The notes below the pieces were generated by a model. That model worked only from the letters and a program-made list of their open reading frames with translations, was not told the DNA's origin and made no database searches. This document shows, one piece after another, positions 35,769-44,171 of a DNA stretch of 64,000 nt. Each line of letters begins with the position of its first letter. Position 1 is the stretch's first letter. The translations under genes were made by a program, and so were the position numbers. The stretch comes from SLSG01 sp964477035 (GTDB lineage Bacteria; Bacteroidota; Bacteroidia; Bacteroidales; UBA7960): positions 1-64,000 of the forward strand of contig CAYZCW010000001.1 in assembly GCA_964477035.1 (NCBI GenBank), written 5' to 3'.

Positions 35769-37049
35769 TCAACCCTGCCTGGGGACAAGATTCCTGCGCG
35801 CGAGGCTAATAAACACCTCCCGGACCCGCCGGCCAAACAGCAGGGCCGAGACCAGGCAGACCAGCGAAAAGGCAAAGATGGTGTGGGGCACCCCGATCCA
35901 TTCCGCGATGCTTCCGGCCAGCAGGCTCCCAAGGGGGGTGATGCCCATGAAGGTGAGGCTGTAAAGGGATACGACCCGCCCCCTTTTATCCTCGTCGGAT
36001 ATGCTTTGCAACAGGGTGTTGGTGGCATTGAAATGGACGATCATGCCGAAGCCGGTCACGGCCAGGGCAGCGAGTGACAGCACCACATGACCGGACAGTG
36101 CAAACAGGGCCAGTCCCACGGAAAACATGATGGCCGCGCGAAAAGTGGTGGACGGTATCTTCAGGCTGTTACGCTGTGCCGCCAGGTAGATTGCCCCGGA
36201 GAAGGCCCCGGCGCCCAGGGCCCCGGTCAGGTAGCCCAGCATCTGGGCACCTCCGTGCAGGATATCGGCCGCGAACATGGGCATCAGCGCCTGGAAGGGC
36301 AGGCCGAAAAAGCTGCTCAGGGCCACCAGGGTGATCAAAAACCTCAAAGAACGGAATCCCCAGGCATAGCTTACCCCCTCCCGGAGCTGCGACAGCAGGG
36401 AGCCATAACGGGCCCTGTCTTTCCTTCGTTCGATCCGCATGGCCAGGAGGGCGCCGATCACGGCCAGGAAGCTGACCCCGTTGATGAAGAAACACCAGCC
36501 TTCGCCGACCAGGGCGATGAGCAGTCCCCCGATGGGAGGCCCCACGAAGCGTGCCATGTTGTACAGGGAGGAGTTCAGGGCGATGGCGTTGGACAGGTCC
36601 TCCCGGTCGGTGATGATCTCCGGCACGAAGCTTTGCCTGAACGGGGTGTCAAAGGCCAGCACCACCCCGTTGAACAGCGCCAGGGTAATGATCCATCCGA
36701 CGGTAATGACATGGGTAAGCACCAGGATGGCCAGCATGAACGCCACGAACATGGACAGGGTCTGGGAAAAGATGATGGTGGTGCGCCGGTTCCAGCGGTC
36801 GGCCAGCACACCGGCCAGGGGGGTGATGAACAGGGAGGGGATCTGCAGGGCGAAGGCAATGGTCCCCAGAAGCAGCGCAGAGCCGGTCAGGCGGTACGCC
36901 AACCAGCTCATGGCGATGTTCTGCACCCAGGTGCCGATCAGGGAGACACTCTGACCGATGTAGTAATACCGGTAGTTCCTGTACTTCAAGGCCCTGAAGA
37001 TCTGCCTGAAGGCGGTGGTGCCGACCGGGATGCCGCGGAAAGGGATCAT
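35769..37049 (-). CDS. MFS exporter, EntS-like
   Basis: 426 residues with 12 predicted helices. The signature GVLADRWNRRTTIIFSQTL between helices 2 and 3 and the N-terminal FRALKYRNYRYYYIGQSVSLIGTWVQ place it in the MFS_3/EntS group, which includes enterobactin exporters. Starts 3 bases after the LuxR-type regulator, so it is in one operon with that gene and the hemerythrin gene. The FecA-like receptor gene follows from its own promoter. Export of a siderophore or other small molecule is plausible but not shown. Confidence 0.88.
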   Translation of the reverse strand: MIPFRGIPVGTTAFRQIFRALKYRNYRYYYIGQSVSLIGTWVQNIAMSWLAYRLTGSALLLGTIAFALQIPSLFITPLAGVLADRWNRRTTIIFSQTLSMFVAFMLAILVLTHVITVGWIITLALFNGVVLAFDTPFRQSFVPEIITDREDLSNAIALNSSLYNMARFVGPPIGGLLIALVGEGWCFFINGVSFLAVIGALLAMRIERRKDRARYGSLLSQLREGVSYAWGFRSLRFLITLVALSSFFGLPFQALMPMFAADILHGGAQMLGYLTGALGAGAFSGAIYLAAQRNSLKIPSTTFRAAIMFSVGLALFALSGHVVLSLAALAVTGFGMIVHFNATNTLLQSISDEDKRGRVVSLYSLTFMGITPLGSLLAGSIAEWIGVPHTIFAFSLVCLVSALLFGRRVREVFISLARRNLVPRQG

Positions 37050-37052
37050 GGC

Positions 37053-37631
37053 TTATTCCAGTTCCTCCATGCTGACGATCTTGTTCAGGATGGCGTATAC
37101 GGTGAGGCCGGCCACCGATTTGATGTTCAGCTTCTGGGTGATGTTCTTGCGGTGCGACATCACCGTATGGGTGCTGATGAACAGGCGTTCGGATATTTGC
37201 TTGTTGCTCAGGCCGGCCACCAGCAGGCGCAACACATCTGTTTCCCTTGCGGTCAGGGCCTGGTCCGGGCCGGCCACATTCTCAGGTTGCCTGTTGACGA
37301 GTGCCTGCAGTTTTTTCTGTATTTTGGACCGGGTGTCGTTGATGGGGATCAACTCATCGAACGCCTCCAGCACCGAGGCATCATGGAAGCTGTACACAAT
37401 GGCCGCCAGCCGCGGCCGTTGCTTTTCCCGGAGCAGGTTGCGGAACTTGCTGTCGACCATGCCGGGGTTCACAAACAGCACGTCGGGCCGGTAGCGCGCC
37501 ACCTGGTCCATCAGGTTGGCGGCACAGGCCACCTCGCGGATCCTGCTGAACAACCCGCTTTTCTCCAGGACGTCGATCAGGCCCTTGCGGATGATCTCGG
37601 AGTGCTCTGCTATGATCACGCTGGCTCCCAT
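37053..37631 (-). CDS. LuxR-family regulator with non-canonical receiver
   Basis: 192 residues from ATG 37631. The N-terminal half has receiver-like strands (SVIIAEHSEIIRKGL), but the usual phosphoacceptor Asp strand reads DVLFVNPGMVD, with Asn in the acceptor position. An acidic pair is also absent (AEHS). The C-terminal NarL/LuxR helix-turn-helix is complete (LTARETDVLRLLVAGLSNKQ). It therefore probably works without phosphorylation. Lies 1 base after the hemerythrin gene and 3 bases before the MFS gene. Confidence 0.9.
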   Translation of the reverse strand: MGASVIIAEHSEIIRKGLIDVLEKSGLFSRIREVACAANLMDQVARYRPDVLFVNPGMVDSKFRNLLREKQRPRLAAIVYSFHDASVLEAFDELIPINDTRSKIQKKLQALVNRQPENVAGPDQALTARETDVLRLLVAGLSNKQISERLFISTHTVMSHRKNITQKLNIKSVAGLTVYAILNKIVSMEELE

Positions 37632-37632
37632 G

Positions 37633-38409
37633 CTATCCGGCGGATTGTTGTTGCTTTTCCAGTTGCTCCACGATGGGGATGAGGACCTTGTCTTCCAGCC
37701 TGGCATGGTCGGTCAGGTCCTGTTCCAGCTCGATGAGCTCCCTCAGGATGCGGATCCGCAGGTAACGGTCCCCGGCCGGGGGCACGTATTTGACAAGCAG
37801 GTTTTTCAGATCGGACAGTTTTTCTTCGATGTCGTTATGGCGCCTTTCGAACTCCAGGATGCCCTGCTTCTCAATGGCACGCCGGTCGGCCTCCCGGGCG
37901 GGCAAAGCCCGGCGGGTGGATGCTTCTTCCCCATTTTCATGCTCCGGCGGCCCGTGCAGCCGGCGGAGCATGGATTCGATGTAAGGAAAGACCACCTGCT
38001 CCTCGTATTCGATGTGTTCGATCACTTCCCGGATATAGTCCCTGAAAAACTTGTCCAGCTGCCCCCTGGCTGGCTGGTCCAGGTGAAAAAGGAACTGGCC
38101 GACAAGGGACTGCAGGGAGGGTACTTTTTCGCCGATATAACAGTCGTGGGCACCCGCCAGGTAGCGGAGCAGCAAGGAGACATCCACATGCCTGAGCCTG
38201 GTGCCCGGAAAGTAATGGGGGTGCAGGAACACATTGACCATCAGGATAAAAAAGTCCACCTGAATGCCTTTTTCCCGGCAGGCCTGTGCCACGGTCCTGT
38301 CGCCCACCCCAAGATCGATCCCGAAGCGTGGCAGCAGCCACATGGCCCGGGGTTCGGCCTCGATGATGTCGGCCAACTTCGTGGAGCCGGAAAGCACGAT
38401 CTCGTTCAT
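37633..38409 (-). CDS. Hemerythrin-domain protein (RIC/ScdA-like)
   Basis: 258 residues. The N-terminal segment (LADIIEAEPRAMWLLPRFGIDLGVGDRTVAQAC) aligns in kind with the ScdA_N/DUF542 domain of iron-sulfur repair proteins but lacks its Cys-Cys pair. The hemerythrin helices give two HxxxE-type metal sites (EHIEYEEQVVFPYI and DHARLEDKVLIPI) plus further His (RRHNDIEE). A di-iron site that reacts with oxygen or NO is expected. First gene of the hemerythrin-LuxR-MFS operon, so it may feed a signal to the regulator. Confidence 0.88.
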   Translation of the reverse strand: MNEIVLSGSTKLADIIEAEPRAMWLLPRFGIDLGVGDRTVAQACREKGIQVDFFILMVNVFLHPHYFPGTRLRHVDVSLLLRYLAGAHDCYIGEKVPSLQSLVGQFLFHLDQPARGQLDKFFRDYIREVIEHIEYEEQVVFPYIESMLRRLHGPPEHENGEEASTRRALPAREADRRAIEKQGILEFERRHNDIEEKLSDLKNLLVKYVPPAGDRYLRIRILRELIELEQDLTDHARLEDKVLIPIVEQLEKQQQSAG

Positions 38410-38470
38410 TCGTCCTGAATTAAACGGATAAAGTTACTAAAAAATGCTGATGGGGTCGCCGGACGGGAAA

Positions 38471-38507
38471 GCCACAGCCGGCCGGACACGATCCGGCCGG
38501 CTGTGGC
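38471..38507 (-). terminator. Terminator-like hairpin between hemerythrin gene and third permease
   Basis: A 16-bp perfect stem (38471-38486 with 38492-38507) and a 5-base loop, about 33 bases after the permease stop. Only three T follow on the minus strand, so it is a strong hairpin with a weak T-run. Confidence 0.65.
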
Positions 38508-38539
38508 CAATTGACTTTGCGGGGGAACCGTCCTGCTTT

Positions 38540-40951
38540 TTACTCCGCCCGGATCGCATCCACAGGGTTCATCCGGCCGGCCATCAGGGTGTGGTAGGAG
38601 ACGGTCAGTATGGCCGTCACCAGGGCCAGCACGGTGGCCAGGAGGATGGGCCCGGCATTCATGGGGATGCGGTACACGAAGTCCTGCAACCAGCGGTTCA
38701 TCAGCAGCCAGGCCACCGGGGCGGCCAGCAGGGAGGCGATGAGGACCAGGATGGAGAATTCCTTGTAGAACATGGCCAGGATGCTCCATCCGGAAGAGCC
38801 CAGCACCTTGCGCACCCCGATCTCCTTTTTGCGTTGTTCGGTGGTAAAGGACGACAGGCCGAACAGGCCGAGGAATGAGATCAGCAGGCACACCAGGGCA
38901 AAGATCCGGAAGATCTTGCCAAGTTTCTCCTCCGATTCGAACTGGTTGCGGTAGCCATGGCTCAGGGGGTGTATGCTCGGGATCCTGGCTGGCTCGTAGC
39001 TTCGGGCCGTTTCTTCCAGGAAGGGGATCAACTCGGCCTCTGTGCCCGGGAGGTATTCCACAATGATGTGGCGGAAGGTCAGGTGGCTTTCCGGTATGAC
39101 CAGCATGAGGGGTTCGATGGGGTTTTCCAGGGTCAGGAAGTTGAAATCCTTCATGACGCCGACCACCCGCAGGCTCGTTTGCGGCACCCCGTTCTCGTCC
39201 CAGTTCCACTGGATCATCTTGCCCAGCGGTTCTTCATGCCAGCCATACATCCTGACGGCCGCCTCATTGACCAGCACGGACATGTTGGCATCGGCCCGCA
39301 TTTCCCTGTCGAAGTTGCGCCCTTCCTGCAGTTCGATGCCCAGCACATCCAGGAAGGAGGGATCGACAAAATTTGAAGAGATGGTGGCATCGGCCATCTC
39401 CTCGCCCGACTGCACCCTGACGGCATTGAGGTTGGCCCCCATCCCGGGAACGTGCAGTGACTTGGTCGTGCCGGTCACGTTGGGGTTCTGCCGGATGACG
39501 TTCTCTATGGCTTCGATGCGGTCCCGGGTTTCGCGGGCCGTAAAGGTAACCACCATGCGGTTCTCGACCCGGAACCCCATGTCCTTATTCTGGACGAAGG
39601 CAAGCTGCCGTTCCACGGTGATGGTGCCGGCGATCAGGATCACCGAAATAAAGAACTGGAAGACCACCAATGCCTTCCGCAGGCGGGAGCTGCTGCCCTT
39701 GTTGGGCAGGTTGGCTTTCATGATGTCGGTGGGCTTCATGCGGCTCAGAAAAAAGGCCGGGTACATCCCGGATACCAGCCCGGTGACCAGGGTGATCATC
39801 AGGACCTGGAGCCAAAGGGAGCCATGAAGCAGGTGGACCAGTTTGAAGTGCTTGCCGGCCAAGGCGTTGAATCCAGGCAAAAAGACCTCAACCACCAGCA
39901 GGGAGATCAGCAGGGAGATCGCGGCCACCAGAATGGATTCAGAAAGGAACTGGGTCACCATCTGCTGCCGTGTGGCCCCGGATACCTTTCGAAGGCCGAT
40001 CTCCCGCGCCCGCTTGGAAGCCCTTGCCGTGGCAAGGTTGGTGTAGTTGACGGCGGCAATCACCACCAGGAAGACGGCCACCACCAGGAAGATCATCAGG
40101 GTGGTCTTGCTTCCGGTGGCGGGCGCCATCTGCACCCGCTTGAAATGTGTGTCCCGCAGGGGGGTGAAGATCAGCTCCATGGTGGCCCCTATCTGGCCGC
40201 CCACGGGGTCTATGTATTTTTCATTGAACGCCTCCATATTGCCCAGGATGGACTCCGGAAGCGCCCCCTCGTGCAGGCGCACATAGGTGTAGTTCATGTT
40301 GATGTTCCAGAACAGGCGGGGGTCCAGGGAGTAGGCAAATGCATTGTTGGCTGAATGGATGGCCAGCAGGCCGTCAAAGCGGATGTGGGCGTTGTCGGGG
40401 ACGTCTTCCACCACCCCGGTAACCATGTAGGTGTTCTGGTTGGCCTCAATGGTCTTTCCCACGGGATCCTCATCGCCGAAATATTTTTGGCTGACAGACC
40501 GGGTGAGAACGGCCGTGTTGGGCTCCGACAGGGCTCCCTGGGGGCCGCCGTAAATGAAAGGATGGGTGAATACCTCGAAGAGGGTGGAGTCCGTGAAAAC
40601 AAAATCCTGCTCCATGAATTCACGGTCCCCGATACGTACCAGCAGCTCATCGATGGTAAAAATGCGGGCGTACTCCCTGATTTCACTGAAGTCCTCCTTC
40701 AGGGCAGGGCCCAGCGGAAAGGCCGTGATGGCCAGGTGCTGGTCGGAGCCCCCCACATGATAGTTTCCCTCGAGGCGGAAGACCGATTCGTGGTGCTCAT
40801 GGTGGCGGTCGTACGAAAGTTCGTGGTTCAGGTACAGGGCGATGATAATCGCCCCGCTGATGCCGACCGTCAGGCAGAAAATATTGATCAGGGTATACAG
40901 CTTGCTGCGCATCATATTGCGCCAGGCTGAACGCAGGTAATTTTTGATCAT
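38540..40951 (-). CDS. MacB/FtsX-type ABC permease (third of three)
   Basis: 803 residues starting MIKNYLRSAWRNMMRSKLYTL. Two periplasmic domains flank a three-helix block with IGLRKVSGATRQQMVTQFLSES, and the final block carries TEQRKKEIGVRKVLGSS. It follows the ATPase gene on the same strand after 128 bases that contain a strong terminator hairpin. The ATPase and the HlyD protein upstream are its natural partners in a tripartite export or lipoprotein-handling complex spanning the envelope. Confidence 0.92.
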   Translation of the reverse strand: MIKNYLRSAWRNMMRSKLYTLINIFCLTVGISGAIIIALYLNHELSYDRHHEHHESVFRLEGNYHVGGSDQHLAITAFPLGPALKEDFSEIREYARIFTIDELLVRIGDREFMEQDFVFTDSTLFEVFTHPFIYGGPQGALSEPNTAVLTRSVSQKYFGDEDPVGKTIEANQNTYMVTGVVEDVPDNAHIRFDGLLAIHSANNAFAYSLDPRLFWNINMNYTYVRLHEGALPESILGNMEAFNEKYIDPVGGQIGATMELIFTPLRDTHFKRVQMAPATGSKTTLMIFLVVAVFLVVIAAVNYTNLATARASKRAREIGLRKVSGATRQQMVTQFLSESILVAAISLLISLLVVEVFLPGFNALAGKHFKLVHLLHGSLWLQVLMITLVTGLVSGMYPAFFLSRMKPTDIMKANLPNKGSSSRLRKALVVFQFFISVILIAGTITVERQLAFVQNKDMGFRVENRMVVTFTARETRDRIEAIENVIRQNPNVTGTTKSLHVPGMGANLNAVRVQSGEEMADATISSNFVDPSFLDVLGIELQEGRNFDREMRADANMSVLVNEAAVRMYGWHEEPLGKMIQWNWDENGVPQTSLRVVGVMKDFNFLTLENPIEPLMLVIPESHLTFRHIIVEYLPGTEAELIPFLEETARSYEPARIPSIHPLSHGYRNQFESEEKLGKIFRIFALVCLLISFLGLFGLSSFTTEQRKKEIGVRKVLGSSGWSILAMFYKEFSILVLIASLLAAPVAWLLMNRWLQDFVYRIPMNAGPILLATVLALVTAILTVSYHTLMAGRMNPVDAIRAE

Positions 40952-41040
40952 GGTTCAGGGTGTTGCGTGTTTGAAAAGAGCCGGAGGGGGCGGATCCGGT
41001 CAGGGATCAGGGGGGAAGACGGACCCGTGAATGAACCCGG

Positions 41041-41070
41041 AAAAAAACGGGGGGCGGGACGCCCCCCGTT
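41041..41070 (-). terminator. Intrinsic terminator between ABC ATPase and third permease
   Basis: An 11-bp perfect GC-rich stem (AACGGGGGGCG, 41046-41056, with 41060-41070) and a 3-base loop, followed on the minus strand by a T-run. It lies 9 bases after the ATPase stop and before the permease of the same apparent operon. Confidence 0.88.
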
Positions 41071-41079
41071 GGTTGTGGT

Positions 41080-41784
41080 TTATTGTGCGGCGGAGGCAAG
41101 GACGAACTCGGTGGCCTTGTCCTCGGTGACGATCTGGCCGTCAAACAGCCTGATGATGCGTTGTGCGTAGGATGCGTCCCGCTGGGAGTGGGTGACCATG
41201 ATGATGGTGGTGCCGTTTTTGTTCAGGCCCTCCAGCAGGTTCATGACCTCGTCCCCGTGGGTGGAGTCGAGGTTGCCGGTGGGCTCATCGGCCAGGATGA
41301 TGTGGGGCTTGGCCACGACGGCACGGCACACGGCGACCCTTTGCTGCTGACCACCCGAGAGCTGCAGGGGGAAGTGGTTCTTGCGGTGCATGATCTGCAT
41401 CTGCTCCAGGACTTCTTCTACCCGTTTTCTGCGTTCAGAGGCGCTGTAACCCAAATAGATCAGCGGGAGCTCCACGTTTTCGAACACGCTGAGCTCGTCG
41501 ATCAGGTTGAAGTTCTGGAATACAAAACCGATGTTCCGTTTGCGCAGGTTGGCCCTTTGCTTTTCGGAATACTTCGAGACCTCGTGATCGATGAAAAAAT
41601 ACTGTCCGTCGCTGGGGTTGTCGAGCAGGCCCAGGATGTTCAACAGGGTCGATTTGCCGCAGCCGGAAGGGCCCATGATGGCAACGAACTCCCCTTCCTT
41701 GATTTCGAAGGACACCTTGTTCAGGGCCGTGGTTTCCACCTCTTCGGTGCGGAATACTTTGGTTAAATCTACAGTTTTGATCAT
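41080..41784 (-). CDS. MacB/LolD-type ABC transporter ATPase
   Basis: Cytoplasmic motor for MacB-type permeases. 234 residues with Walker A GPSGCGKST, Q loop, signature LSGGQQQRVAV, Walker B IILADEPTGNLD and the switch His in MVTHSQRD. Follows the HlyD gene by about 100 bases. The leader carries two CCCAAAA units (41794-41807, minus strand). It is the only such ATPase in the window and may serve all three permeases. Confidence 0.96.
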   Translation of the reverse strand: MIKTVDLTKVFRTEEVETTALNKVSFEIKEGEFVAIMGPSGCGKSTLLNILGLLDNPSDGQYFFIDHEVSKYSEKQRANLRKRNIGFVFQNFNLIDELSVFENVELPLIYLGYSASERRKRVEEVLEQMQIMHRKNHFPLQLSGGQQQRVAVCRAVVAKPHIILADEPTGNLDSTHGDEVMNLLEGLNKNGTTIIMVTHSQRDASYAQRIIRLFDGQIVTEDKATEFVLASAAQ

Positions 41785-41885
41785 GGCGGATAATTTTGGG
41801 TTTTGGGTTTTGTTTTTTTTTGGACTGCGGGCTTGTAAGATAGGACGAACCCGGGCCGGTTTTGTTACTGGAATGGATAAATATT

Positions 41886-43136
41886 CTATCGGAAGATGAG
41901 CCGGTCCTTGGCTCCGAAGCTATCGTAGGAAGACACAATAACCCTTTCCCCGGGCTCCAGACCCTCGAGAACCTCATAGTGGTGAATGTTTTGCCGTCCC
42001 ACCCGGATGGTCCGTTTTGTTGCCTGCGAGCCGGAAGAATCCAGAACGTAGATCCAGTTGCCGCCGGTTTCCTGGTAGAATCCGCCCCGGGGGATGATCA
42101 TGGCCTCTGCCACCCCGCTGAACTGCAGGCGCAGCTGTATGGTCTGTCCCCGGCGGATGCCGTCGGGCTCCCTGCCGGCGAAGTTCAGGTCCACTTCAAA
42201 AGCCCCTCCGGTGATGTTGCTGTAAATCTTGCTGATCTCCATCTCATAAGTCTCCCCGGCATAATCGAAGGTGGCGACCTGTCCGACAAAGGTACGGTTC
42301 ACATAGCGTTCATCGATGCGGGCACGGAGTTTATAGCCATCCAGCACGTCGATCTGGCCCAGGTTTTCTCCGGCATTCTTGGTCTCGCCCCTTTCCGAAT
42401 TGAAGGAAGAGAGCTGCCCGGAAATGGGCGCCCGGATGGTCAGGTTTTCCAGGTTGTCATGCAGCATGTCGATGTTTTGCTCCACGCGATGGATGTAGTC
42501 CCTGATCTGCTCCATCTGGGTGGCATTGTACAGGGAATCATAGTGCATGGTACGCAGGCCGATGTCGTAGTTGCGTTTGGCAAATACATAATTGCGTTCC
42601 GCATTTTCGTACTCCTCATCGGGAATGAGTCCCTGCTCGTAAAAGGCCCGCTTGCGCTCATAAGTCTTCTGCGCCAGGTCGAGGTTGTATTCATATTCGG
42701 CCTGCTGCCGTTCCAGCAGGAACATATTGCGCTCCAGGTTGAGGCGGGTGTTCTGGTAGCGGTCGAGTACTTCGAGGGCCGTATTTTCCTGCTGCATATA
42801 GCTCATCTCGATCGCGGTGTTGGACAGGCGCAGGATCTTGTCCCCTTCTTCCACGATGGCGCCGTCGCGCACAAAAATCTCCTCCACCCGTCCGCCAAAC
42901 ACGGCATCCACGTAGATGGTCACCTGTGGCTGGACAATCCCGTCCACAGGAATAAACTCCTGGAATCGGCCCTGCTCCACGGTGGCGATGGTCATCTTGT
43001 CCTTGTCGACATACAGCCGGCTGCTGTTGTCACGGAAGAACAGCAGGTAACCGATGAATGCCACAAAAAGGGCGATGCCGGCAATGGCGGCTATTTTCCG
43101 CGGGGTCCATTTTTTCTTTTGAATGATTTTGTCCAT
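41886..43136 (-). CDS. HlyD/MacA-type periplasmic adaptor
   Basis: Membrane-fusion protein linking an inner-membrane ABC permease to the outer membrane. About 416 residues from ATG 43136 (MDKIIQKKKWTPRK); an ATG four codons upstream (43148) is also possible. One N-terminal helix (AAIAGIALFVAFIGYLLFF), a lipoyl half-motif (VYVDAVFGG-like, GRVEEIFVRDGAIVEEGDKIL), a long alpha-helical hairpin (about 115-235, coiled coil), the second lipoyl half (LTIRAPISGQLSSF), then beta-barrel domains. First gene of the HlyD-ATPase-permease unit. Confidence 0.93.
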   Translation of the reverse strand: MDKIIQKKKWTPRKIAAIAGIALFVAFIGYLLFFRDNSSRLYVDKDKMTIATVEQGRFQEFIPVDGIVQPQVTIYVDAVFGGRVEEIFVRDGAIVEEGDKILRLSNTAIEMSYMQQENTALEVLDRYQNTRLNLERNMFLLERQQAEYEYNLDLAQKTYERKRAFYEQGLIPDEEYENAERNYVFAKRNYDIGLRTMHYDSLYNATQMEQIRDYIHRVEQNIDMLHDNLENLTIRAPISGQLSSFNSERGETKNAGENLGQIDVLDGYKLRARIDERYVNRTFVGQVATFDYAGETYEMEISKIYSNITGGAFEVDLNFAGREPDGIRRGQTIQLRLQFSGVAEAMIIPRGGFYQETGGNWIYVLDSSGSQATKRTIRVGRQNIHHYEVLEGLEPGERVIVSSYDSFGAKDRLIFR

Positions 43137-43151
43137 GTCGTTGGGCATTTT

Positions 43152-43187
43152 TTTTGGATCACTCCAAAACTATCCAAATCTGTGCCA
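43152..43187 (-). promoter_or_regulatory. Candidate sigma-54-like site and inverted repeat before the HlyD gene
   Basis: On the minus strand TGGCACAGATTTGGAT (43187-43172) has a perfect -24 box, but the -12 box is GA where GC is required. A 7-bp inverted repeat TTTTGGA/TCCAAAA (43152-43169) lies where transcription would start, and TCCAAA is repeated 10 bases apart. Suggestive only. Confidence 0.35.
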
Positions 43188-43343
43188 CCACCCATAAAGT
43201 ACACATAAACAAGCAAATAGAAATCAGGGTGTTTCCATGAAGGCGCTGCAGTGTACGATTGCGGGCAGTTGTTGTATAAAAGTGGACAACGGGTTTCGCC
43301 GGATGGGTCTTCCTGCAGGGCCCCATCCGACCCCATTGTTTAT

Positions 43344-43351
43344 TACCTTTG
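43344..43351 (+). promoter_or_regulatory. -7 element for mazG
   Basis: TACCTTTG, 17 bases before the mazG ATG. An 8-bp inverted repeat CGGATGGG/CCCATCCG (43300-43329) lies just upstream. Confidence 0.55.
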
Positions 43352-43368
43352 CGACAAAATGAGGACCT

Positions 43369-44151
43369 ATGGATAAACGACTTGCCGCCTTCGGGAAATT
43401 GCTGGACATCATGGACGACCTGAGGGCCAAGTGTCCGTGGGACAGGAAACAAACGATTGAAAGCCTGCGCCACCTGACCATCGAAGAGACTTACGAGCTG
43501 GCCGATGCCATCCTGGAGAATGATTTGCAGGAAGTCAAAAATGAACTGGGCGACCTGATGCTGCACATTGTGTTCTATGCAAAGATCGGCAGTGAGACGG
43601 GGGCCTTTGACATCACGGACGTCCTGGAGTCCATCAGCAAAAAACTGGTGGACAGGCACCCCCATATCTATGGAAGTGTGCAGGCCGATGACGCCGAACA
43701 GGTTAAACAAAACTGGGAAAAGATCAAGCTCAGGGAAGGCCGCAAGAGGGTTCTTGCCGGGGTGCCGGCCTCCCTGCCCGCCATGGTAAAGGCCTACCGG
43801 ATACAGGATAAGGCAAGGGGCGTGGGCTTTGACTGGGCCCGGCCGGAGCAGGTCTGGGAAAAGGTACAGGAAGAAATGGGGGAACTCCGGGAGGAGGTGG
43901 CCCGGGATGCAAGCCGGGAACGCATGGAGGAGGAGTTTGGCGACCTGCTGTTTGCCCTGATCAACTATTCGCGCTTTATCGGGGTGAACCCGGAGAACGC
44001 CCTGGAGCGAACGAATAAAAAGTTCATCAGGCGGTTTGAGCACCTGGAAGCGGCTGCCGGCAAATCGGGCAGGGCGCTCGACAAGATGAACCTGAAAGAG
44101 ATGGACCACTTCTGGAATGAGGCCAAGGACCGGGAACATTCCGGGGATTAG
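43369..44151 (+). CDS. mazG: Nucleoside triphosphate pyrophosphohydrolase MazG
   Basis: Hydrolyses non-canonical and excess NTPs to NMP and pyrophosphate. 260 residues with two MazG domains. The metal-binding EExxE/ExxD sets are IEETYELAD...ELGDLMLHIVF in the first and EEMGELREE...EEEFGDLLFALINY in the second. WDRKQTIESLRH near the N-terminus is typical. The leader is short and has its own promoter. Convergent with the next gene, 20 bases apart. Confidence 0.96.
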   Translation: MDKRLAAFGKLLDIMDDLRAKCPWDRKQTIESLRHLTIEETYELADAILENDLQEVKNELGDLMLHIVFYAKIGSETGAFDITDVLESISKKLVDRHPHIYGSVQADDAEQVKQNWEKIKLREGRKRVLAGVPASLPAMVKAYRIQDKARGVGFDWARPEQVWEKVQEEMGELREEVARDASRERMEEEFGDLLFALINYSRFIGVNPENALERTNKKFIRRFEHLEAAAGKSGRALDKMNLKEMDHFWNEAKDREHSGD

Positions 44152-44171
44152 CCACTTTTCCCCGCTGGACC

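Noticed and set aside
36087..37682. 531-residue open frame opposite the MFS and LuxR genes
   Set aside because: Crosses two real genes in antisense and is dominated by Gln, Gly and His.
38471..38507. Terminal inverted repeat of an insertion sequence
   Set aside because: The two arms are 5 bases apart and form a hairpin. There is no transposase or target duplication; a terminator fits better.
43300..43329. Terminator upstream of mazG
   Set aside because: The 8-bp stem has a 14-base loop and no T-run, and no transcript is expected to end there.
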